A stretch of DNA of 64,000 bases from Burkholderiales bacterium (GTDB lineage: Bacteria > Pseudomonadota > Gammaproteobacteria > Burkholderiales > Burkholderiaceae_C): assembly GCA_016213205.1 (NCBI GenBank), contig JACRAZ010000063.1:96340-160339 (forward strand), read 5' to 3'. Below the pieces are notes generated by a model. It searched no databases, had not been told where the DNA came from, and saw only the letters and a list, made by a program, of their open reading frames with translations. Made by a program: the position numbers and the translations under genes. This document shows positions 1 through 8,292 of this stretch, one piece after another. The first letter of the stretch is position 1, and each line of letters begins with the position of its first letter.

Positions 1-144
1 GCGTTGATCCTCACGCGCGGCCATCGCGGCGGCCTGGCTGGGGGTCAGGCGCAGCGGTTCACGCGCGGACGCGCCCGGCGCCAGCGCCAGCAGCATCCAC
101 GTCAACACCAGCAGCCACGGCCGCACCGGGCGCATCACCACCAT
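1..144 (-). CDS. Secreted protein, N-terminal fragment
   Basis: This is the first 48 codons of a leftward gene that runs off the window edge. The start codon is supported by a GAGGAG ribosome-binding site about 10 bases upstream. The peptide opens with MVVMRPVRPW, continues with a hydrophobic stretch (LLVLTWMLLALAPG) and has an ASA|RE signal-peptidase I site near residue 27, so the product is probably exported. The mature part visible (REPLRLTPSQ and on) is too short to assign a family. Confidence 0.6.
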   Translation of the reverse strand, partial: MVVMRPVRPWLLVLTWMLLALAPGASAREPLRLTPSQAAAMAAREDQR

Positions 145-335
145 CAAAAAGGGCACTCCTCGATCGATGGATTCGATGATAGCCATGCCACCCCACCCGC
201 AATGGCTCGCATTCCGGGCCGATCCACCGCCATTTCGCGACGCCCGGCGCGGTTTCGTCGCCTCCGGCCGGACACCCGGGGGGCCTGCGGGCGACCATGC
301 GTGCACTGCAACCCCACAAGCCACCGAGGACACCA

Positions 336-851
336 ATGAACACCACCGCATACACCTTCCTCACGCACACCCCGGTCTGGGTGTGGTTCCTGCTGGCCGC
401 GCTGATCGCGCTGGGCCTGAAGCAATCACGCGACCAGGTGGTCAGCCGCACCAAGCTGCTGGTGCTGCCGGCGGTGCTGGGCGTGCTGTCGCTGGCCGGT
501 GCCAGCAATGCCTTCGGCGCCGCACCCGAGGTGGTGCTGGCCTGGGCCGCCGGCCTGGCCGCGGGCGTGTCGGTCTTCACCGTGGCCCGGCTGCCGCTGC
601 GTGCCCAGGCCCTGCCGGATGACCGCTTCGCGGTGGGCGGCAGCTGGCTGCCGCTGGTGCTGCTGCTGGGCGTGTTCACGCTGCGCTACGCGGTCAGCGC
701 CTCGCTCGCCATGACGCCGGGCCTGGCCACGCAGGCTGGTTTCGCCCTCACGGCCAGCGTGTTGTACGGCTTGATGAGCGGCTTGTTCGCCGGCCGCGCG
801 ATGCGCATCCTGGCCCAGGCCCCCCGCGGCGCCGTGCCGCTGGCGGCCTGA
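336..851 (+). CDS. DUF6622-like inner-membrane protein
   Basis: A 171-residue protein with about five hydrophobic segments (near residues 12-28, 38-56, 62-82, 103-120 and 135-155). It resembles the small integral-membrane proteins grouped as DUF6622, whose function is unknown. I chose the ATG at 336 because GAGGA lies 5-6 bases upstream; an in-frame start at 297 would add a hydrophilic lead with no binding site. It ends 14 bases before the LytS-type kinase, so the two are probably cotranscribed. A sensory accessory role is inference only. Confidence 0.6.
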   Translation: MNTTAYTFLTHTPVWVWFLLAALIALGLKQSRDQVVSRTKLLVLPAVLGVLSLAGASNAFGAAPEVVLAWAAGLAAGVSVFTVARLPLRAQALPDDRFAVGGSWLPLVLLLGVFTLRYAVSASLAMTPGLATQAGFALTASVLYGLMSGLFAGRAMRILAQAPRGAVPLAA

Positions 852-865
852 TCGACAATCCGCCG

Positions 866-1972
866 ATGCAAGCGCCCCCCTTCGCCTGGCCCTCGATGCG
901 CAAAAGCCCCCTGCTGCGCCGCGGGCTGATCAACCAGCTGGTGTCGGTGCTGATCGCGCTGGTGATCTGGACCATCGGCTACAAGGGCAGCCCGCTGTGG
1001 GTGGCGCTGCTGTACTCGCTGTGCATCGGCAACCTGATCTGGCTGTTCGTCGATGGCGGGCGGGCCCTGGTGTCCCGGCTGCTCGGCGTGACGCCCCAGC
1101 GCGGCGGCGGCTGGCCGGGCTGGGGCGCGATGATCGGCACCGTGACCCTGGGCTCGGTGGCCGGCTACACCCTGGGCGCAGGCCTGATCGACACGCTGCT
1201 GGGCTACCAGACGCCCACCATGTTCACCAGTGGCCGGGTGCTGTTCTTCACCTTCCTGGCGGCCAGCCTGGTCACCTACTTCTACTACTCGCGCGAACGC
1301 CTGCACACCGAGATGGCGGCTGCCGAGGCCGCGCGCCGCGCCGCGGCGGAGAACCAGCTCAAGCTCCTGGAATCGCAGCTCGAACCGCACATGCTGTTCA
1401 ACACGCTGGCCAACCTGCGGGTGCTGATCGGCCTGGACCCGCCCCGCGCGCAGGCCATGCTGGACCACCTGATCGCCTTCCTGCGCGCCACCCTGACCGC
1501 CTCGCGCAGCGGTGCCCAGCCGCTGAGTGCCGAGTTCGACCGCCTGGCCGACTACCTGGCACTGATGGCCGTGCGCATGGGCCCGCGCCTGGTGGTGCAG
1601 ATCGACCTGCCCGCCACGCTGCGCGACACGCCGGTGCCCCCGCTGCTGCTGCAGCCGCTGGTGGAAAACGCCATCAAGCACGGGCTGGAGCCCAAGGTCG
1701 AGGGCGGGCGCATCGAGCTGGCCGCCCGCAACGAGGCCGGCCACCTGGTGCTGACCGTGCGCGACACCGGGAACGGCCTGCCCGAGGACCCGGCCGGCGC
1801 CGCCCCCGCCGGTGCGCCCGGCGCCGGCGGCACGCACTACGGCCTGGCCCATGTGCGCGAACGCCTCGCCGCGCTGTACGGTGAGCGCGGCATGCTGCGG
1901 CTGCAGCCGGCGCCCGGCGCCGAGGGCGGCACGCTCGCCATCGTCACCCTGCCCTTGCCCGACACGCCATGA
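866..1972 (+). CDS. LytS/AlgZ-type sensor histidine kinase
   Basis: A membrane histidine kinase of the His_kinase (PF06580) family, 368 residues. Four hydrophobic segments (about 22-40, 46-64, 88-110, 124-142) form a membrane sensor without an extracellular domain. A short coiled linker leads to the phosphoacceptor His175 in QLEPHMLFNTL, where Met replaces the usual Phe of PHFLFN. The ATP-binding N-box LVENAIKHG is at 266-274 and the glycine boxes follow. The gene overlaps the LytTR regulator by 4 bases (ATGA), so the pair is translationally coupled. An internal ATG at 896 is an alternative start. The signal sensed is unknown. Confidence 0.85.
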   Translation: MQAPPFAWPSMRKSPLLRRGLINQLVSVLIALVIWTIGYKGSPLWVALLYSLCIGNLIWLFVDGGRALVSRLLGVTPQRGGGWPGWGAMIGTVTLGSVAGYTLGAGLIDTLLGYQTPTMFTSGRVLFFTFLAASLVTYFYYSRERLHTEMAAAEAARRAAAENQLKLLESQLEPHMLFNTLANLRVLIGLDPPRAQAMLDHLIAFLRATLTASRSGAQPLSAEFDRLADYLALMAVRMGPRLVVQIDLPATLRDTPVPPLLLQPLVENAIKHGLEPKVEGGRIELAARNEAGHLVLTVRDTGNGLPEDPAGAAPAGAPGAGGTHYGLAHVRERLAALYGERGMLRLQPAPGAEGGTLAIVTLPLPDTP

Positions 1973-2772
1973 CCACCGCCCTGATCGCCGAAGACGAACC
2001 CCTGCTGGCCGCCGGGCTGCGCGCCGAGCTGGACAGCTTGTGGCCCGAACTGCAGGTGGTTGCCATGGTGGGCGACGGTGCCAGCGCGCTGGCCCAATCG
2101 CTGGCGCTGAAGCCCCAGGTGTGCTTCTTCGACATCCGCATGCCCGGCCTCACCGGGCTGGAAGCCGCGCAGGCCCTGGCCGAGGACTGGCCCGACGACG
2201 GCCCGCCCTTCCCGCTGCTGGTGTTCGTGACGGCCTACGACCAATACGCCCTGCAGGCCTTCGAGGCGCAGGCGGTGGACTACCTGGTCAAGCCGCTGCA
2301 GCCGCACCGCCTGGCCGCCTGCATCGAGCGGCTGAAAAAACGCCTGGCCGACCAGGCCCCGGGCGGCGCGGTGCTGGACCAGACCTTGACGCAGCTGCGT
2401 GCGCTGCTCGGCGGCGCCGCCGCGGCGCCCGCCGTCGCCGCGCCACCGCGGCTGGACGTCATCCAGGCCGGCGTGGGCAACACGGTGCACATGGTGCCGG
2501 TGGACGAGGTGCTGTACTTCGAGGCGGCGGACAAGTACATCCGCGTCGTCACCGCCGAGCGTGAACACCTGATCCGCCTGTCGCTGCGCGAGCTGCTGCC
2601 ACAGCTCGATGCGCAGAAGTTCTGGCAGGTGCACCGCAGCCTGGTGGTGCGTGCCAGCGCCATCACCACCGCGGTGAAGGACGAATCCGGCAAGGTCTTC
2701 CTCAGCCTGCGCGGCCGGCCCGAGCGGCTGACCGCGAGCCGGCTCTACGCCCACCTGTTCAAGGGCATGTAG
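1969..2772 (+). CDS. LytTR-family response regulator
   Basis: A 267-residue response regulator. The receiver domain (1-120) has the acidic pocket EDE at 8-10, phosphoacceptor Asp55 in CFFDIRMPG, Thr/Ala in VTAYD and Lys108 in YLVKPL. An Ala-rich linker (about 130-150) joins it to a LytTR DNA-binding domain (about 155-262) with the typical VDEVLYFEAADKYIRV and FWQVHRSLVV motifs. It is the partner of the kinase it overlaps. LytTR proteins usually bind paired 9-bp direct repeats; I could not identify a target site here. It converges on the TpsA gene with a 10-base gap. Confidence 0.88.
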   Translation: MTTALIAEDEPLLAAGLRAELDSLWPELQVVAMVGDGASALAQSLALKPQVCFFDIRMPGLTGLEAAQALAEDWPDDGPPFPLLVFVTAYDQYALQAFEAQAVDYLVKPLQPHRLAACIERLKKRLADQAPGGAVLDQTLTQLRALLGGAAAAPAVAAPPRLDVIQAGVGNTVHMVPVDEVLYFEAADKYIRVVTAEREHLIRLSLRELLPQLDAQKFWQVHRSLVVRASAITTAVKDESGKVFLSLRGRPERLTASRLYAHLFKGM

Positions 2773-2782
2773 GCCCGCCGGG

Positions 2783-5700
2783 TCAGGGCACGATGCGCAG
2801 CGGCGAACCCGCCCGTGGCGGCAGCGCGCCGCGGCCCAGCACCGTGAAGCTGCTGTCGGGCCCGGCCTCGCACATGTCGCGGCCCAGCGGGCCGAAGTCG
2901 ATGCGTGGCACCACCAGGCGCGCCAGGCTGGCCGACAGGTCCAGTTGCGGCAGCGTCACCGCCAGCGTGCCGCCCACGCCATCGGGCGCCGCGGCCTGGA
3001 TCACGTTGCCACCGGCCACCCCCGGGCGGAAGGCCGCGATCTGCGCGCCGCCGATCGACACCCGGCTGCCATCGGGCAGCAGCACCGGCACCTCCACCCG
3101 CACTTCGCCGCCGCGCGCCAGCGGCGCGGCGGTGTTGGCCTGCACGAAGCCCGACTGCATCAGCAAGGCGCCGGCCGTGAGGTCGATGTTGCCGCCGTTG
3201 CCGCTGCTGCGCCCCTCCACCGAGGTGGTGATGCGCGCATCGTGCAGGCTGGCGGTGCCGCCGGCGCGCAGCGAGATGGCCCCGCCATCGCCCTCCACCG
3301 CCGAGGTGAGGATGCCCGCACGCTCGAGCCGCAGCGCCCCGCGGGTGCTCACCACGATGCGGCTCGCCGCGGTGTTGCCGGTGGCCGCGGCCGACAGCTC
3401 GGCGTCCTGCAGCCACAGGCTGCCGGCAGTGAGCACCAGCGCGCTCGAGCCCACGGCGGCGGGGTTGGCCACCGTGGCGCGGTTGCTGATGCTGAGCTCG
3501 GCATGGTCGCGCAGCAGCACGGCACCGCTCACGTCGATGCCGATGGTGCCGGTGCGTCCGCCAGAGCCCACCAGCGCCCGGCTCACGATGCGGCTGGTCT
3601 GGCCGCTGGCCGTGTCGGTGCCCTCGACGCTGAGCGAGCCCGCCTGCACGCTGATGCGCCCGGCCGCGCCGGCACCGCCGGTGTTGGCCGCCACGGTGCC
3701 GCCCTGGGTGAGCCGCAGCGCATCGCCCACGCGCAGCGTGATGCTGCCGGCGTCGCCCGTGCCACCGGCCACGCTGTAGATGCCGGCGGCGTTGTGCAGC
3801 GTGAGGTTCTGCGCCTGCACCTCGATCGCCCCGCCCGCGCCGGAGCCCAGCGTGCTGGAGGAGATGAAGCCTTCGGCCACCAGCTCGATCTGGCGCGCGG
3901 TCACGCTGATGCTGCCGGCGCGCCCGCTGTCCGAGCCGTCGGTGCTCAGGCCGGTGGCGCCGCTCACGCTGCCGCCGCCATCGACGAACAGCGTGTCCGC
4001 CACCACCTTCACCGAGCCGGCGTCGGCGGCCGAATTGGTGCCCGAGGAGATCATCCCGCCCTGCAGGATCTCGATGCGGTCGGCCTCCACCTGCACCGCG
4101 CCGCCGGCGCCGAAGCCCAGCGCATCGCCGGCGATGCCGGTGAACAGCTGGCGTGCGCCACGGCCGTCGATGCGCAGCAGCGGTGTCTTCACCACGATCT
4201 GCCCGGTATCGCCCAGACCCAGCGAGCCCACCAGAATGCCGCCGCCGTCCCGGATGGACAGGCTTTCGCGCGCCAGCACGTCCAGGCTGCCGGCATTGCC
4301 CACGAAGCCGTAGGCGAAGGCGCTCAGGCCGCCGGCCATGGTGCCCAGCCCATCGAGCAGGATGCGGTCGGCACGCACCACCACCTGGCCGGCGCTGCCC
4401 AGCAGGCTGGTGGTGTCGGCCGAGACGCGGGCGGTGCCCAGCACGCTGAGCTCGCCGGCCTCCACCCGCACCTCGCCGGCACGGCCCGAGGCCTCGCCCA
4501 GCGTGCCGCTGGACACGGTGGTGACGCTGTCCAGCGCGCCTTGCAGCTGCACCAGCGGTGCGCTCACGCGCACGGTGCCGGCATCGCCCGGCCCGAGCGT
4601 GGCGGTGGTGATCTGGCCGCCCTCGCGCAGCCGCACCGCCTCGCGTGCGTTCACCGACACCGCGCCGGACACGCCCGCGCCCGAACTCAGGCTGCTGATG
4701 CCGGCCACGCCACCGGCCCCGCCGCCATCAAGCAGGATGCGGGCGGCGTCCACCGTCACCGCACCGGCGGCGCCCTCGGTGCGGGTGCTGGTCGCAATGC
4801 GCGCGCCGGCGCCCAGCGTCAGCTCGCCCGCCACCTGCAGCTGCAGGGCCGGGCCCGCCGCCGCGCTGCCGATGTGGTAGGTGGCCAGCGAGGTGTCGGC
4901 CCCCTGCGCATCCAGGCGCAGGCTGCCGGCGGCCACCTGCAGCGGCGCCACCGGGCCGCCACCGGCCTCGGCCGCGCTGACAACCGAGATCTCGGCGCCG
5001 CGGCTCAGCACCACCGCGCCGGGCACCTTCACCACCAGGCCGCCGCCACCGGCGCTGCCGGTCTCGGTGTACAGGCCAGCCACCGTGCGGCCGCCGCTGC
5101 CCTGCAGGCTGAGCGACGCGGCCTCCACCTCGATGCGGCCCGAGGCCTGGGCGGGCGACGCCACCGCCAGCACCAGCGCGCCTTCGGTCAGCGCGAGGCT
5201 GCCCTCGGCCTGCAGCCGCACCTGGCCGGCCGGGGCCGCCAGCACCGTGTCCTGCAGCGTGATGTCGCCGCCCGCGAGCGTCAGCGCCTGCTGCGGCGCC
5301 AGTTGCTGGAAGCCGCCACGCCACTGCAGCGGCCCCGCCGGCTGCGCCGCCAGGAAGCCGAAGCGCTGCGGTGCCGCCACCGTGAGCGAGGAGGCATCGG
5401 CGCTGCCGGTGCGCCAGGTGAAGCCGTCGGCGAACCGCAGCTCGGGCGTGGTGCCCAGGTGCAGGCCGGCAGGCACGTCGAACCGCCCGCCGGGCCCGAT
5501 GACGATGCCGCTGGGGTTGACCAGGTAGAACGCCGGCGCGCTGCCGGCCGCGGCCTGCAGGCGCACCGGACCGTCAACCACGCTGGCCTCGCCACCGGTG
5601 ACACGGCTGATGACATGCCGGATGCCGGCATCGGTGGTGATGAAGGTGGCCGACTCGCCCGCCGCCACGCCGAAGCGCGAGAAGCTGTGGAACAGGTTGG

Positions 5701-5911
5701 CCCCACGCAGCGTGCCCAGCGCCTGCGGCACGGTGAACGCACCGCCGAGCGATTGCACCGCGCCCACCGAGCCATCGGTGGTGGCACCGCCTTGCGCCTG
5801 GCCCACGGCCAGCAGCCAGGCCGCGGCCCAGGCGGTGTGGCGCAGCACGGTGCGCCGGCCGGCCGCGCCGGCGGGCTTGGTTGGACGCGTCATTCGGGCG
5901 TCATGGCTCAT
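2783..5911 (-). CDS. Filamentous-haemagglutinin-like exoprotein (TpsA)
   Basis: The secreted partner of a two-partner secretion system, 1042 residues. A signal peptide (hydrophobic core AWAAAWLLAVG, cleavage near GQAQG) precedes the TPS domain (about 40-250), which carries the diagnostic FYLVNPSGIVIGPGG motif. The rest is a long run of repeats such as AGSITLRV and GGAIEVQAQ, typical of a right-handed beta-helix. There is no obvious membrane anchor, so release or surface retention is open. The start at 5911 overlaps the CHAT gene stop (ATGA); an ATG six codons later is an alternative. It is the last gene of the TpsB-CHAT-TpsA operon. Confidence 0.85.
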   Translation of the reverse strand: MSHDARMTRPTKPAGAAGRRTVLRHTAWAAAWLLAVGQAQGGATTDGSVGAVQSLGGAFTVPQALGTLRGANLFHSFSRFGVAAGESATFITTDAGIRHVISRVTGGEASVVDGPVRLQAAAGSAPAFYLVNPSGIVIGPGGRFDVPAGLHLGTTPELRFADGFTWRTGSADASSLTVAAPQRFGFLAAQPAGPLQWRGGFQQLAPQQALTLAGGDITLQDTVLAAPAGQVRLQAEGSLALTEGALVLAVASPAQASGRIEVEAASLSLQGSGGRTVAGLYTETGSAGGGGLVVKVPGAVVLSRGAEISVVSAAEAGGGPVAPLQVAAGSLRLDAQGADTSLATYHIGSAAAGPALQLQVAGELTLGAGARIATSTRTEGAAGAVTVDAARILLDGGGAGGVAGISSLSSGAGVSGAVSVNAREAVRLREGGQITTATLGPGDAGTVRVSAPLVQLQGALDSVTTVSSGTLGEASGRAGEVRVEAGELSVLGTARVSADTTSLLGSAGQVVVRADRILLDGLGTMAGGLSAFAYGFVGNAGSLDVLARESLSIRDGGGILVGSLGLGDTGQIVVKTPLLRIDGRGARQLFTGIAGDALGFGAGGAVQVEADRIEILQGGMISSGTNSAADAGSVKVVADTLFVDGGGSVSGATGLSTDGSDSGRAGSISVTARQIELVAEGFISSSTLGSGAGGAIEVQAQNLTLHNAAGIYSVAGGTGDAGSITLRVGDALRLTQGGTVAANTGGAGAAGRISVQAGSLSVEGTDTASGQTSRIVSRALVGSGGRTGTIGIDVSGAVLLRDHAELSISNRATVANPAAVGSSALVLTAGSLWLQDAELSAAATGNTAASRIVVSTRGALRLERAGILTSAVEGDGGAISLRAGGTASLHDARITTSVEGRSSGNGGNIDLTAGALLMQSGFVQANTAAPLARGGEVRVEVPVLLPDGSRVSIGGAQIAAFRPGVAGGNVIQAAAPDGVGGTLAVTLPQLDLSASLARLVVPRIDFGPLGRDMCEAGPDSSFTVLGRGALPPRAGSPLRIVP

Positions 5912-8292
5912 TGCCAGTCTCCCAGCAGCAGGAACGGGGCCCAGTAGAACGGGTGGCGCAGGCCCGCGGTGTCGAGCAGCTCGACCTGGGCCTGCCGCAG
6001 CGCCTGCGCCTTGCCCAGGCCTTGTTCGGCCAGCAGGCGGTAGAAGCGGGTCATCAACAGGTTGGCCGCACGGTCGGACACCGGCCACAAGGTGCCCAGC
6101 GCGCTGCGTGCATGCGCCTTCAGCGCGGTGCCGCTCATGCCCAGCGGTGCGCGGTCGTCGCCCTCGGCCGTCTGGCAGGCCGACAGGGTGATCAGCTCGA
6201 TCGGCGCGCGCCTCAGCCGCGCATCGCCCAGCAGCGCCTGCAGGCCATCGAGCGTGAGCAGTTCGTCGAAGGTCATGATGAAGGTGCTGTCGGCGCTGTC
6301 GCCGAACACGCCGTGCGAGGCGATGTGCACCACCGCGTGCTCGCCGCTGCGCAGCCGCTGCTCGAACGCGGCGCGGGTGAACTGCTGGTCCAGCAGCACG
6401 GTGCCGCGGGCGATCTGCCCGATGGCCTGCACCTCCTGCCTGGCACCGGGCAGCGCCAGGGCCTCGCGCAGGGCCTGGCGGTCGGCCGCCGAGCGCGAGG
6501 GGACCGGCGGGCCGGGCAGCATCGAATCCACCAGGCGGGTGGGCAGCTTGTCGAGCACCGGGCCGGGCTCGCTCATCGCGGCCAGCAGCGGCCGGCGGGC
6601 CGGGCCGGCGCTGGGCGTGGCGCTGCGGGCGGCCAGCAGGCTCAGGCCCGGCACGGTGGGCAGCGCGAGCCGGCGCACGAGGTAGTCGCGCCCGTCGTGC
6701 AGCGCGGCCAGCGGCACCAGGCGCAGCACGCCATCGGGCACCACCACCAGGGTGCCGATGCGCTGGCTGCCCAGCAGCGGCTCGATCGGGGCCACCAGCC
6801 AGCGGTACAGCGCGTCGCCGGCGGGCCGGTGTTCACCCCGGTTGCGCAACGCGGCCACGAAGTCGAGCGCGGTGCGGCGCAACTGCTCGCCCGGCACGTC
6901 CACCGTGTGGCGGCTGAGGCCCTGCGCGGTTTCCACCAGCAGCTCCAGCCGGTCGGGCAGGATGATGGGGTAGTACACCGCGGTGGCCGGCGGCGGGGGC
7001 TCGCGGCGGTCGGTGCGGGCCGAGCCCACGCTGCAGCGGTCGCGCAGGTAGTCTTCCAGCTCGGTCTGCTTGATGAGCTCCACCGTTTCGCGGGCCTGGT
7101 ACAGCAAGGCGGTCTGCTCGGCACCGGCCACCCGCGAAGCGCGGCGCAGCAGCAGGTCGGTGAGGCCCAGGTACAGCGGCTCCAGGGTCTCCCGGAACGA
7201 GGAGCGGCCATCCACGTACTGCACCGGCATGTCGATGCGCACCGATTCCAGGTGCTGCACCGCGCGCCGGTAGGCGGCCAGCGCGGCGGCTTCGTCGCCA
7301 CCGGCCTGCATCAGGCGGGCCACGCGCCATTCCAGCGCGACCAGCAGTTCACGCTCGTCGGTGTGCTGGGCATGGCGCAGGCCTCGTTCGGTGTGGCGCA
7401 GCGCGTCGGCCGGCCGGCCCTGGGCCTCGGCCAGCGCGGCCAGGCCGTCCTGGGCCTCGGCGGCCATCGCGGCGGCGGCGCGGGCGGCGGTGTCCGTCGC
7501 AGGGGCGGCGCCGGCCCGGGTGTCCTCGTCGGTGGCCGCTGGCGTGTTGCCGGCCGGTGGCTCGCGGCCGGCCTGCAGTGCGGCGGCGTGGGCCGCGGCG
7601 TACTGCTGCTGGGCCAGCACGTGCCCCGCGGCGCCGAGGCCGCGGGCCTGCGCCGCGATGTCCAGCGCATGCCGGGCCCGCAGCGCGGCGCTGCCCAGTG
7701 CCGGCACGCGCAGCGCAGCGGCCTCCAGGCCGGCCTGGCGCGACGCCGCTGCCACACCCGGCAGGCGCAGCCGGTTGAGCGCCACCGCCAATGCGACCTC
7801 GGCATCGCCCGGGGCCAGCTCGCCGGCCAGCCGGTAGGCCGCGTCGGCCGGGGGCCCGGCGCGGCGCGCCAGGTGCAGGTGCCCCAGGTCCAGCGCCACG
7901 GCGGCCCGCTCTCGGGGCGGCAGGGGCCCGAACAGGGCCTCGTTCAGCAGCGCCTCGGCACGGTCGGGCTGCCGCAGCCGCAGCAAGGCCTGGCCCCAGG
8001 CGGCGGCGGCGCGGGCCCGTGCCGGCCCGGGCGCGGCGTCGGCATGCGCCTGCTCCAGCGGTGCCAGCGCCAGCCGCACCTGGCCCTGCTGCAGCGCGCA
8101 CAGCCCGGCCGGCGGCGGCGGCGGGGCGAGCCCGGCGTCACGCTGGGCGCGCGCGGTGCCCGCCGCCAGCAAGGCCAGGCCGAGCACGGCCAGGCCGGCC
8201 CAGCGGGCCGGGCCGCGCAGCGTGCCGGGTGGCCGCTCACTCGATGCGGTAGCGCAATGCGATGTGGATGCCACGGTCCTGCAGGTCTCCAT
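5908..8292 (-). CDS. CHAT-domain (caspase-like) protein with signal peptide
   Basis: About 794 residues. A hydrophobic segment (AGLAVLGLALLAAG) ending TARA|Q looks like a signal peptide, so the protein is probably periplasmic. The middle is Ala-rich and helical with weak TPR-like repeats. The C-terminal 300 residues are a CHAT peptidase domain with both catalytic signatures: His in VVHIASHGVFGD and Cys in ITLSACQTAEGD. The start is uncertain: ATG at 8292 is used here, and GTG at 8274 would also include the signal peptide. It overlaps TpsB upstream and TpsA downstream, so it is locked into that operon. Processing of TpsA is a possible role, by inference. Confidence 0.82.
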   Translation of the reverse strand: METCRTVASTSHCATASSERPPGTLRGPARWAGLAVLGLALLAAGTARAQRDAGLAPPPPPAGLCALQQGQVRLALAPLEQAHADAAPGPARARAAAAWGQALLRLRQPDRAEALLNEALFGPLPPRERAAVALDLGHLHLARRAGPPADAAYRLAGELAPGDAEVALAVALNRLRLPGVAAASRQAGLEAAALRVPALGSAALRARHALDIAAQARGLGAAGHVLAQQQYAAAHAAALQAGREPPAGNTPAATDEDTRAGAAPATDTAARAAAAMAAEAQDGLAALAEAQGRPADALRHTERGLRHAQHTDERELLVALEWRVARLMQAGGDEAAALAAYRRAVQHLESVRIDMPVQYVDGRSSFRETLEPLYLGLTDLLLRRASRVAGAEQTALLYQARETVELIKQTELEDYLRDRCSVGSARTDRREPPPPATAVYYPIILPDRLELLVETAQGLSRHTVDVPGEQLRRTALDFVAALRNRGEHRPAGDALYRWLVAPIEPLLGSQRIGTLVVVPDGVLRLVPLAALHDGRDYLVRRLALPTVPGLSLLAARSATPSAGPARRPLLAAMSEPGPVLDKLPTRLVDSMLPGPPVPSRSAADRQALREALALPGARQEVQAIGQIARGTVLLDQQFTRAAFEQRLRSGEHAVVHIASHGVFGDSADSTFIMTFDELLTLDGLQALLGDARLRRAPIELITLSACQTAEGDDRAPLGMSGTALKAHARSALGTLWPVSDRAANLLMTRFYRLLAEQGLGKAQALRQAQVELLDTAGLRHPFYWAPFLLLGDWQ

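Noticed and set aside
2945..5947. A 1000-codon open frame on the plus strand opposite TpsA
   Set aside because: It is Arg/His/Ala-rich, has no family motifs and mirrors the codon-position bias of the TpsA gene on the other strand. The TpsA product has a signal peptide and a TPS domain.
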